Positions 1 through 5,662 of a stretch of DNA of 5,662 nt are shown in pieces; position 1 is the stretch's first letter; each line of letters opens with the position of its first letter. The notes beneath the pieces are model-generated. The model did no database searches. It saw nothing but the letters and a program-made list of their open reading frames with translations, and had not been told where the DNA came from. Origin of the DNA: Synergistaceae bacterium (GTDB lineage: Bacteria; Synergistota; Synergistia; Synergistales; Synergistaceae); the NCBI GenBank assembly GCA_031271065.1, contig JAISWP010000112.1, forward strand, positions 1 through 5,662. The letters run 5' to 3'. Both the position numbers and the translations under genes were made by a program.

Positions 1-422
1 GGATATATATGGGCGGCGCCGGGGAGTTCAAGAAGTTTCACGTCCGCGACGGCTACGGGATAGTCTCCCTGCTCCGCGCCGGAATCGAGGTCGCGTTCAT
101 CAGCGGCAGGCGCTCTGACGCGACGGAAGCGAGAGCCGTGGATCTGGGTGTGAAACACGTAGTGAACGGCGCTGGGGATAAACTGTCCTGCATGAGGGAA
201 TTGGCCGTGAAACTGGGGGTTTCAGCGTCGGAGGCCGCTTTCATAGGCGACGATATCCCGGATATCTCCTGCATCCGGTGGGCCGGTCTCGGCATAGCGG
301 TGAACGACGCGGCGGGGCCCGTCAGGGAAGCCGCCGATATAATCACCGCTGCCCGGGGCGGGAAGGGCGCGGTGCGGGAGGCGGCGGAATATATTCTGAG
401 GACGAACGGGGATACTGAGTGA
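1..422 (+). CDS. kdsC: 3-deoxy-D-manno-octulosonate-8-phosphate phosphatase (KdsC), 5'-truncated by window edge
   Basis: This HAD-superfamily phosphatase hydrolyses Kdo-8-phosphate to Kdo and phosphate in the cytoplasm, the step before CMP activation of Kdo for the LPS inner core. The first complete codon is at position 3, and the reading frame is open to the window edge. The residues before the first ATG (Ile-Tyr, then MGG at position 9) match the family's interior RIYMG-like segment. The ATG at 9 is therefore internal, and the N-terminal DxD nucleophile motif lies outside the window. Counting from that Met, the KdsC hallmark FHVRDG is at 10-15. HAD motif II is ISGR with Ser32, the motif III Lys is probably Lys58 in GDKL, and motif IV is GDDIPD at 80-85, with Asp81/Asp82 binding Mg. 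The compact form lacks a large cap domain, as expected for KdsC, which works as a tetramer. The stop (420-422) is one base from the next start, so the genes are probably cotranscribed. Relatives such as the phosphatase part of NeuA-type proteins are possible but less likely in this LPS context. Confidence 0.9.
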   Translation, partial: IYMGGAGEFKKFHVRDGYGIVSLLRAGIEVAFISGRRSDATEARAVDLGVKHVVNGAGDKLSCMRELAVKLGVSASEAAFIGDDIPDISCIRWAGLGIAVNDAAGPVREAADIITAARGGKGAVREAAEYILRTNGDTE

Positions 423-423
423 C

Positions 424-1545
424 ATGAATCGCGGCTCGTCGATCAGGGATAAATTTATCCTGGATCACTTTGTACTGGGGCAGATGGTCTCGCCTTTTTT
501 GTTCGGCATAATGTCGTTCACGGTGATCCTGGTGGCGGGGAACCTTCTCTTTCGTCTGGCGGACCTCGTGATACAGAGGGGGGTCTCCATGCTGCTGGTG
601 ACGCGCCTTTTTATCTATTCGCTGCCGGGAGTGGTGACCATGACCATTCCGATGAGCTGTCTTTTGTCCGCCCTTCTGGGGTTCGGCAATATGTCGGCAG
701 GCTCGGAGCTGGTCGCCCTGAAATCCGCCGGTGTTTCCTTCGGACGCATAGTCCGCCCGCTGGTCATAGCCGGCGTATTCGTGTCGCTTTCGGCCTTCGC
801 GCTCAACGAGACTGTAGTCCCCCTTTCCGCCAGGGCAGCGGCGAACCTGATGAGATACCGGATATACAGGCAGACGCCGCCGATCAAAAAGGACAACGTT
901 TTCATCCGGGACGTCTCAAAGGGCGTGCTGAATCGCATCATATACATCAAGGAAGTCAGGCCCCGCTCCAGCGAGATGTCGGACATTCTTGTGCATGAGT
1001 TCGAGGAAGGGCGCATAATCAGGACGATATCAGCCCCCAAAGGATACTGGATAGACGGGATGTGGTGGCTGACGGACGGGCAGGTATTCGAGGTGAAAAG
1101 CGACGGGATGGTCGACATGCTGTTCCGGTTCGACAGGCAGAAGCTGAACCTGAATGCCGCCCCGTCTGCTATAGACTCGGATTCGGCCGACCCGGACGAG
1201 ATGAACCTGAGAGAACTGTACATGACGATGAAGAACGCCGCCAGCACGGGGGAGGAATACGGAGAACTCCGGATGCTCTTCCACCTGCGCATTGCGGTGC
1301 CGTGGGCGAGCGTCGTGCTGGTTCTGGTCGGAGCGGCGGTCGGGAGCCGTCCCCAGCGCTCGAGCTCCGGCATGGGGCTGGGGCTGTCCGTAGTCATCGT
1401 GTTCTGCTATTACGTGATAATGTCGTTCTGCAAAGCTCTTGGAGAGGCGGACTACATGCCGGGCATAATTGCCGCTTGGGTGCCGAACGCGGTTTTCCTC
1501 TCCGTGGGGACGTTTTTGATAAGACGCGCCAACAGGCTGGGGTAG
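424..1545 (+). CDS. lptF/lptG: LptF/LptG (YjgP/YjgQ) family LPS export permease
   Basis: This is an inner-membrane subunit of the LptB2FG-type exporter, which extracts LPS from the inner membrane and passes it to the periplasmic bridge. The 373-residue length is typical. Three hydrophobic segments lie in the N-terminal part (about 18-43, 60-88 and 108-130). A soluble periplasmic beta-jellyroll-like region follows (about 145-280), then three more segments (about 288-307, 316-337 and 345-366). This is the family's 3 + domain + 3 plan. Family-like stretches include ELVALKSAGVSFGRIVRPL from residue 95, which is the coupling-helix region, NETVVP at 128-133, and AAWVPN at 350-355. The ATG at 424 starts one base after the kdsC stop. 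Its Shine-Dalgarno is weak (GGGGA at 408-412, rather distant), which suggests coupling to kdsC. I cannot tell LptF from LptG by eye. Only one member is present here, and the partner and the ATPase LptB are not in this window. Confidence 0.9.
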   Translation: MNRGSSIRDKFILDHFVLGQMVSPFLFGIMSFTVILVAGNLLFRLADLVIQRGVSMLLVTRLFIYSLPGVVTMTIPMSCLLSALLGFGNMSAGSELVALKSAGVSFGRIVRPLVIAGVFVSLSAFALNETVVPLSARAAANLMRYRIYRQTPPIKKDNVFIRDVSKGVLNRIIYIKEVRPRSSEMSDILVHEFEEGRIIRTISAPKGYWIDGMWWLTDGQVFEVKSDGMVDMLFRFDRQKLNLNAAPSAIDSDSADPDEMNLRELYMTMKNAASTGEEYGELRMLFHLRIAVPWASVVLVLVGAAVGSRPQRSSSGMGLGLSVVIVFCYYVIMSFCKALGEADYMPGIIAAWVPNAVFLSVGTFLIRRANRLG

Positions 1546-1558
1546 CGTTTTATTTTTT
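1521..1558 (+). terminator. Possible weak intrinsic terminator or attenuator after the permease gene
   Basis: The last codons of the permease gene can fold into an imperfect hairpin. AAGACGC (1521-1527) pairs with GCGTTTT (1545-1551) with one G-T wobble. A small inner stem, GCC/GGC (1528-1530 with 1535-1537), has an AACA loop. A T-rich run, TTTTATTTTTT, follows immediately at 1548-1558 and partly overlaps the stem. The internal loop is large and the stem is not strongly GC-rich, so termination would probably be partial. It is the only T-run of this kind in non-coding sequence in the window. Confidence 0.3.
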
Positions 1559-1609
1559 GCGCGTTCGGGGTACCGCGGCCGAATCATCCTGTCCTCGGTT
1601 CTCCGGTAT

Positions 1610-1615
1610 TATAAT
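1610..1615 (+). promoter_or_regulatory. Possible -10 hexamer (TATAAT) upstream of lpxI
   Basis: An exact sigma-70-type -10 consensus lies in the 87-nt gap before lpxI. No convincing -35 is visible 16-18 bases upstream (the sequence there is TCCTGT-like), and there is no TGn extension. A transcript starting 6-8 bases downstream would begin at about 1621-1623. It would then remove or barely keep the GGAG ribosome-binding site at 1621-1624. The hexamer may therefore be chance, or may give a near-leaderless message. Confidence 0.25.
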
Positions 1616-1632
1616 AGATTGGAGATGCTCTG

Positions 1633-2430
1633 ATGTCCATTGCTCTGATTGCCGGTGAGGGAACGCTGCCGGTGGAGATAGCCAAAAGGCTCGCGGATTC
1701 CGGCGAATACCCGGTGGTGTACGCCCTCCGGGAGGACAGCGAGGCGATTTGTGATTACGCTTCAGTTATAGTGCCGGTTTTCAGGACGGAACTGGCGGAA
1801 ACGCTCGCGGATATGGCGTCCCGGGGAGTCAGGGAGATAATGTTTGCCGGATTCGTTCCCAAAACCCTGATGTACCGCCCCGAGATGCTTGACGGAATGG
1901 CGCGCCGGCTGGTGGATAATCTGGAAAACCGCGACGACCACACCCTCCTTGGGAGTATAGCGGCTGTTTTCGAACGGGCCGGCTTCAAGGTGACAGGTTA
2001 CATGGATATTCTGAAGGATATGCTCGCCCCGTCCGGATTCGTCGCCGGCAGACTCCCGACCGAACAGGAGAGGGAGGACGTGGCTTACGGAATCGATATA
2101 GCGAGGACGGTGGCGCCCCTGTCCTTCGGCCAGAGCGTTGTCGTCAACAGAAGATCGGTGGTCGCGGTCGAGGCGATGGAGGGCACGGACGCCACGATAC
2201 TGAGAGCCGGCGCCCTCTGCCGGAAGGGCGTGCTGGTCAAAATGATAAAGCCGGGACAGGACCCCAGGTTCGACATACCGGTGATCGGCCCTCACACTCT
2301 GCGCATGATGAGCAAGGCCGGTCTCACGTGCCTTGCCGCTCACGCGGGCTGGACTCTGGTGATATCCCGGGATGAATTCGCCTCGTCCGCCCTCGAGTAC
2401 GATATAGCCGTCACCGGAATAGATTATTGA
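1633..2430 (+). CDS. lpxI: UDP-2,3-diacylglucosamine pyrophosphatase LpxI (DUF1009 family)
   Basis: LpxI hydrolyses UDP-2,3-diacylglucosamine to 2,3-diacylglucosamine 1-phosphate (lipid X) and UMP. It replaces the unrelated LpxH or LpxG in the lipid A pathway and acts at the cytoplasmic face of the inner membrane. The 265-residue length is usual for the family. The N-terminal domain opens with IALIAGEGTLPVEIA (3-17), the family's typical beginning, which supports this ATG; GGAG at 1621-1624 sits 8 bases upstream. Conserved stretches follow: MFAGFVPK (70-77), NRDDHTLL (99-106), GQSVVVN (166-172), AVEAMEGTDATILRAG (178-193) and the KPGQDPRFDIPVIG region (206-219). The acidic residues Asp210 and Asp214 in that last stretch are the likeliest metal or catalytic carboxylates by family knowledge. 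The gene follows the only sizeable gap in the window and overlaps lpxB by 4 bases. No LpxH-type metallophosphoesterase is seen here. Confidence 0.94.
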   Translation: MSIALIAGEGTLPVEIAKRLADSGEYPVVYALREDSEAICDYASVIVPVFRTELAETLADMASRGVREIMFAGFVPKTLMYRPEMLDGMARRLVDNLENRDDHTLLGSIAAVFERAGFKVTGYMDILKDMLAPSGFVAGRLPTEQEREDVAYGIDIARTVAPLSFGQSVVVNRRSVVAVEAMEGTDATILRAGALCRKGVLVKMIKPGQDPRFDIPVIGPHTLRMMSKAGLTCLAAHAGWTLVISRDEFASSALEYDIAVTGIDY

Positions 2431-3578
2431 AGGCGGGAAAGACCGTATTCATAAGTTCCGGGGAGGTTTCGGGGGATCACTATATCGCCGGAGTGGTCCG
2501 CCTGCTTCGCGAAAAAGGTTTCTGCGGCAGGATATACGGTATGTGCGGGGCGGAGAGCAGGAAGGAAGACGTCGAGGAACTTTGGAGGGGCGAGTCCCTG
2601 CACCTGATGGGGATATCAGAGGTATTCCGCTCCCTGGGTTCGGTCCTGCGCCTCATGAAAGAGACGGAGCGCGATATACTTGCGACGGATCCCGACGCCA
2701 TGATTGTCGCGGACAGTCCGGATTTTCACCTTCCGCTGCTTCGCGGTCTGCGGCGCAGGGGCTACCGGGGGCGGGTGTTCTACATATCCCCTCCGTCCGT
2801 GTGGGCCTGGAGAAAGGGGAGGGCCGAGACTCTCAGGCGATGCGCGGACGTCTTGTTTCCCCTTTTTGCCTTCGAACATGACTATCTCCGCAAGGCCGGA
2901 TGCGAGTCGAGGTGGACGGGGCACCCGATGGCGGAGGAGTTCGCGCTCTTTTCCGCGGACAGGGACTCCATACTGGCGGACGTGAAGGGGCCTCCCTGCA
3001 AAGGGCCGGTCGCCGCTCTTCTGCCCGGCAGCAGGAGAAGCGAGATAAAGCCGCTCTATCCGGTGCTGTCGGGGTTGTATAAACTTCTCGAGGCAAAAGG
3101 GTTCAGTCCCGTTTTCTCGGTGGCGCCGGGGCTGAAAGAGAGTGCGAGAAGTTACCTGACGGGAGCGCTGTCGTCCTCCGGAGAGAGATATTACGAAGGC
3201 CCGGGGCGGAATATAATGTCGCTGTCGGACGTGGTGGCCGGCTCGAGCGGAACGGCCACGGCGGAGGCCCTTTTTCTGAGGCGTTTCATGGTGGTGCTGT
3301 ATAAACTAAGGCCGCTGTCCTATCTGGTGGGGCTCATGCTGCTTCGGGGGGTCAGGTTCGCCGTCCCGAATATACTGGCGGGGGAGTATTTCTATCCCGA
3401 GCTGTTACAGGGGAAAGCCACGGCTGAAAACGCTTTCCGCGCCGTCATGGAATGGACCGGCATGACGCCCTCTAAACGCGCGTCCGCCGCTCTTAAAATG
3501 GAGGAACTGGTCGGTATGATGGGGAGCCCCGGGGCCTGCGGCAGGTGGGCTGATGAAATTCTGGAGGTGCTTCGTTGA
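2427..3578 (+). CDS. lpxB: Lipid-A-disaccharide synthase LpxB (GT19), TTG start
   Basis: This peripheral inner-membrane glycosyltransferase joins UDP-2,3-diacylglucosamine to lipid X, giving tetraacyl-disaccharide 1-phosphate and UDP. It has 383 residues, a normal family length. The first strand and glycine loop, VFISSGEVSGD (7-17), match the LpxB N-terminus. MGISEV follows at 61-66, DSPDF at 96-100, the SP-VWAWR signature at 121-129 and TGHPMAE at 164-170. LLPGSRRSEI (198-207) opens the nucleotide-sugar-binding half, followed by AGSSGTATAEAL (271-282) and PNILAGE-PELLQ (314-328). The TTG at 2427 is the only reasonable start: no ATG or GTG lies between it and the first motif, and an upstream start would run far into lpxI. 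The start shares TTGA with the lpxI stop, and the Shine-Dalgarno is weak (GGA at 2416-2418), so translation is probably coupled. One extra proline occurs in the SP-VWAW motif relative to the E. coli form as I remember it. Confidence 0.95.
   Translation: MKAGKTVFISSGEVSGDHYIAGVVRLLREKGFCGRIYGMCGAESRKEDVEELWRGESLHLMGISEVFRSLGSVLRLMKETERDILATDPDAMIVADSPDFHLPLLRGLRRRGYRGRVFYISPPSVWAWRKGRAETLRRCADVLFPLFAFEHDYLRKAGCESRWTGHPMAEEFALFSADRDSILADVKGPPCKGPVAALLPGSRRSEIKPLYPVLSGLYKLLEAKGFSPVFSVAPGLKESARSYLTGALSSSGERYYEGPGRNIMSLSDVVAGSSGTATAEALFLRRFMVVLYKLRPLSYLVGLMLLRGVRFAVPNILAGEYFYPELLQGKATAENAFRAVMEWTGMTPSKRASAALKMEELVGMMGSPGACGRWADEILEVLR
3563..3567 (+). promoter_or_regulatory. Ribosome-binding site fixing the TTG start of msbA
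   Basis: A full GGAGG lies inside the end of lpxB, 7 bases before the TTG at 3575. It is the strongest Shine-Dalgarno at any junction in the window. It supports the non-ATG start that overlaps the lpxB stop codon as TTGA. Confidence 0.75.
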
Positions 3579-5359
3579 AATTTATTCGAAAGTTCATCAA
3601 GAACAGGTATGGAACGAACATAGAGGCCCTGAAGCCCTACGTCAGGGTGTTGAAATACTGCCGTCCTTACATGAACAGGCTGATTCCGTCGTTTGTCTGC
3701 ATGTGGCTGTCGTCCGCCTTCGACGTCATTCCGCTGGTCGCCGTCAAATTCGTCGTGGACGAGGTTCTCGATAAAAAGAATTTCGGGATAATGTATATGA
3801 TAGCGGCCGGAGTGCTGGCCGTCACTCTGGTCAAGGTCGCTTTCGCTTATGTGAACGCATACCTTATGACCTGGGTGGGGAACAAAATTATTATGGACAT
3901 AAGGATGCAGCTCTACGACAAGACCCAGAAACTCTCCTTCCGCGTCCTCTACAAGCGGAGGATGGGGGAGTTCATCTCCCGCATCACTAACGACGTGGGT
4001 ACGATGCAGGGCATAGCGGCCCAGGTGGCTATGGACCTCCTGAGACAGTGCGCCACCGCCGTCATGATACTCTGCGCGATGGTATACCTCAACTGGAAAC
4101 TGACCGTGATAGCGTTCATGATAATACCTGCAGCCGCATACGCCATGAACGTCGTCGGCTCCAAGCTGCGCGCTATAGGTGCCGTGGTGCAGGAGCAGGT
4201 GGCGCAGCTTTCCGCCGTTGCGATAGAGGCGATGTCCGCCATACGAATAGTCCGAGCGTTCGCCACCGAAAATATCGAGTACGATCACTTCGTGGAGCAG
4301 AACAAAGGCTTTTTCAAGGCGACCATCAAGGGCGTCCAGGCCAGAGGCGTCCTCGACGGCATACTGGAATTCGTGCAGATAGCGGCGCTGGTCATCGTGC
4401 TGATGGTTGGCGGCTACTATGTGACGATAGGCGAGTTCTCCACCGGAGACCTCACCGCGTTCTGCCTCGCCATAGGCACTCTGGCCCGTCCCGTGCAAAA
4501 CGTATCCAGGATCATCGCTCAGCTGCGGGGCAGCATCCCGTCCGCGGAACGCGTATTCGAGATACTGGACGAGCCGGATGAGATAGTGATGGCTGAAAAC
4601 CCCGTCGTGCTGAAAGATATGCGGGGAGAGATACGGTTCGAGAACGTCTCTTTTGAATACGAGAAAGGGCTTCCCGTACTCAGGTCCCTCAGTTTCCGAG
4701 TAAAGCCGGGAGAACGCGTCGCGATAGTGGGTGTGACGGGGGCCGGAAAATCGACCATCGCGGACATGATACTGCGTTTTTACGACCCTGCGGAGGGCAG
4801 GATACTGATAGACGGAGTGGACCTGAGGGAACTGGACGTATATGCCTTCAGAAGGCATATCGGCTTTGTCCCCCAGGACCCTGTGCTGATGAAGGGCACG
4901 CTTGCCGGCAACATATCCTACGGCCTCCCCGGATGTCCGATTGAAACTGTAAAGAAGGCGGCGATGGTGGCCGGCATAGACGACTTCATATCGTCCCTTC
5001 CGCTGCAGTACAATTCCGAGGTGGGCGAACGAGGGGTCACTCTCTCCGGCGGTCAGCGCCAGCGCGTGGCGATAGCCCGGGCCATAGTGAGGGATCCTGC
5101 CATCCTCCTGATGGACGAGGCGACTTCGTCCCTGGACTCCCTGGTGGAGTCCCAGATACAGGGCGCTATGAACGAGGCTATGAAGGGGCGGACGTCGGTG
5201 GTCATCGCCCACAGGCTGTCCACCATAAGGGATTCCGACAGGATACTTGTGATATCCGAGGGAAGGATAGCGGAGGAGGGCAGTCACGAGGAGCTGCTGC
5301 GGATCGGGGGGCACTATTACAGCCTTCATTCGCTGCAGGCGGGGAGCAGGGTTGCCTGA
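3575..5359 (+). CDS. msbA: MsbA-type lipid A export ABC transporter (fused permease/ATPase), TTG start
   Basis: This inner-membrane half-transporter would homodimerise and flip lipid A-core from the cytoplasmic to the periplasmic leaflet using ATP. It has 594 residues, close to the usual length of about 580. The exporter membrane domain spans roughly residues 25-320, with hydrophobic segments near 36-60, 72-97, 150-172, 174-195, 262-283 and 290-304. The ATPase domain runs from about 352. It has an A-loop aromatic (Tyr362), Walker A GVTGAGKST (386-394), Q-loop Gln434 in VPQDP, signature LSGGQ (490-494) and Walker B ILLMDEATS (510-518). The catalytic Glu515, the D-loop SSLD (518-521) and the H-loop His546 are also present. 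All catalytic residues are intact. By sequence alone it is a type IV exporter that could carry other lipids or drugs. The MsbA assignment rests on its position between lpxB and lpxK, with which it overlaps by 4 and probably 8 bases. Confidence 0.88.
   Translation: MKFIRKFIKNRYGTNIEALKPYVRVLKYCRPYMNRLIPSFVCMWLSSAFDVIPLVAVKFVVDEVLDKKNFGIMYMIAAGVLAVTLVKVAFAYVNAYLMTWVGNKIIMDIRMQLYDKTQKLSFRVLYKRRMGEFISRITNDVGTMQGIAAQVAMDLLRQCATAVMILCAMVYLNWKLTVIAFMIIPAAAYAMNVVGSKLRAIGAVVQEQVAQLSAVAIEAMSAIRIVRAFATENIEYDHFVEQNKGFFKATIKGVQARGVLDGILEFVQIAALVIVLMVGGYYVTIGEFSTGDLTAFCLAIGTLARPVQNVSRIIAQLRGSIPSAERVFEILDEPDEIVMAENPVVLKDMRGEIRFENVSFEYEKGLPVLRSLSFRVKPGERVAIVGVTGAGKSTIADMILRFYDPAEGRILIDGVDLRELDVYAFRRHIGFVPQDPVLMKGTLAGNISYGLPGCPIETVKKAAMVAGIDDFISSLPLQYNSEVGERGVTLSGGQRQRVAIARAIVRDPAILLMDEATSSLDSLVESQIQGAMNEAMKGRTSVVIAHRLSTIRDSDRILVISEGRIAEEGSHEELLRIGGHYYSLHSLQAGSRVA
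5341..5346 (+). promoter_or_regulatory. Candidate ribosome-binding site for lpxK
   Basis: GGGGAG, within the last codons of msbA, sits 5 bases before the TTG at 5352. It favours that start over the later in-frame ATG at 5376, where only a weak GAGAG (5367-5371) precedes. Confidence 0.5.
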
Positions 5360-5662
5360 CATATTCGAGAGTTATATGAGGTACGCGCGGGGAGAGACCG
5401 GATGGTCGGTCTGGTCCTTTCTGACTCTGCCGGGCGCTATGATGCGGCGCCTGATCAAAGTCAGAAACGCGTTTTATGACAGGGGAGTATTTTGCACGCT
5501 CGATCCCCCTCTGCCCGTGATAAGCGTGGGAAACCTGTGCAGCGGCGGAACGAACAAGACTCCGATGGTGGACATGATGGCGAGGCGGCTTTTGGCCTCC
5601 GGGCTGGACGTGGGCATCGTCAGCAGGGGTTACGGCGGCGCGGTCAGAGGACCTCTCTGGGT
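5352..5662 (+). CDS. lpxK: Tetraacyldisaccharide 4'-kinase LpxK, 3'-truncated by window edge
   Basis: LpxK phosphorylates the 4'-position of the tetraacyl-disaccharide 1-phosphate made by LpxB, giving lipid IVA at the cytoplasmic face of the inner membrane. The frame stays open to the window end, giving 103 codons here out of roughly 330-400 expected. The N-terminus has a hydrophobic/amphipathic stretch (about 20-38, with paired Trp and the LTLPG segment), consistent with the membrane anchor. A basic linker and FYDRG (52-56) follow, then the family signature PVISVGNL (55-62 region onward), the P-loop GGTNKTP (65-71) and IVSRGYGG (89-96). The P-loop has Asn68 where LpxK normally has Gly (GGTGKTP); Lys69 and Thr70 are kept. 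The preferred start is the TTG at 5352, 8 bases inside msbA, with GGGGAG upstream. The ATG at 5376 is the alternative and would remove eight residues. The C-terminal half, with the remaining catalytic residues, is not visible. Confidence 0.9.
   Translation, partial: MPDIFESYMRYARGETGWSVWSFLTLPGAMMRRLIKVRNAFYDRGVFCTLDPPLPVISVGNLCSGGTNKTPMVDMMARRLLASGLDVGIVSRGYGGAVRGPLW

Noticed and set aside
9..11. ATG at position 9 as the true start of the first gene
   Set aside because: The frame is open upstream to the window edge, the preceding Ile-Tyr fits the KdsC interior motif, and the essential N-terminal DxD motif would be missing. The gene is cut by the window, not naturally short.
508..1428. Twelve-base direct repeat ATAATGTCGTTC at 508-519 and 1417-1428
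   Set aside because: Both copies encode Ile-Met-Ser-Phe within membrane segments of the same permease. The similarity does not extend beyond the twelve bases, so chance or shared codon preference explains it.
1570..1609. Inverted repeat GTACCG/CGGTAT with inner CCGA/TCGG in the permease-lpxI gap
   Set aside because: The arms are short, the loops are large and one pair is a wobble. No T-run follows, so it is neither a terminator nor a convincing operator. The GGTACC and CCGCGG palindromes within are expected in GC-rich DNA.
1062..1658. Plus-strand open frame of 198 codons overlapping the end of the permease gene, the gap and the lpxI start
   Set aside because: It is an alternative frame of the permease gene, with an Arg/Gly-rich composition typical of GC-rich shadow frames and no family resemblance.
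3392..5362. Antisense open reading frame of 656 codons across all of msbA and the end of lpxB
   Set aside because: Its codons are in register with msbA codons, so it stays open because msbA avoids TTA, CTA and TCA. Its translation has no recognisable domain and is rich in His, Arg and Gly, as expected for an antisense shadow; the sense gene has all ABC exporter motifs.
5376..5378. ATG as the lpxK start
   Set aside because: It is possible, but it is preceded by a weaker ribosome-binding site and would leave a 16-nt gap, unlike the overlapping junctions before it. The TTG at 5352 has GGGGAG 5 bases upstream. This remains an open alternative, not fully excluded.

Overview
The window is a single, fully plus-strand block of six genes devoted to lipopolysaccharide (LPS) biogenesis, with both end genes cut by the window edges. 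In order they are kdsC (3' part), an LptF/LptG-family permease gene, lpxI, lpxB, an msbA-type ABC transporter gene and lpxK (5' part). The organism is therefore a diderm (Gram-negative-type) bacterium. The DNA is GC-rich but uses many ATA (Ile) and AGG (Arg) codons. It uses LpxI instead of LpxH and packs LPS genes densely. That combination fits the Synergistota best in my judgement, but this rests on pattern memory and was not tested by a search.

Layout. Positions 1-422 hold the C-terminal three quarters or so of a KdsC-type phosphatase, the last step of Kdo synthesis. One base later, 424-1545 encodes an inner-membrane permease subunit of the LPS transport (Lpt) machine. The only real intergenic gap follows (1546-1632, 87 nt). 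It contains a T-rich tract just after an imperfect hairpin and, downstream, an exact TATAAT hexamer, so it may be an internal transcription boundary or attenuation point; this is tentative. From 1633 the genes are overlapped: lpxI (1633-2430), lpxB (2427-3578), msbA (3575-5359) and lpxK (5352 to the window end). The lpxI/lpxB and lpxB/msbA junctions are the same 4-nt TTGA overlap, where a TTG start shares bases with the upstream TGA stop. lpxK most likely also starts at a TTG inside the end of msbA.

Together the products form a consecutive route. LpxI cleaves UDP-2,3-diacylglucosamine to lipid X, and LpxB joins lipid X to another UDP-diacylglucosamine to give the disaccharide-1-phosphate. LpxK adds the 4'-phosphate, giving lipid IVA, and KdsC supplies free Kdo for its glycosylation. 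The MsbA-like exporter flips the lipid A core across the inner membrane, and the LptF/G-type permease helps extract it toward the outer membrane. No RNA genes, mobile elements, CRISPR arrays or phage signals were seen. I found no evidence of a new system. The points most worth a second look are the altered P-loop of LpxK (Asn in place of the usual Gly before the Lys), the run of TTG starts at coupled junctions, and the lptF/G-lpxI gap.
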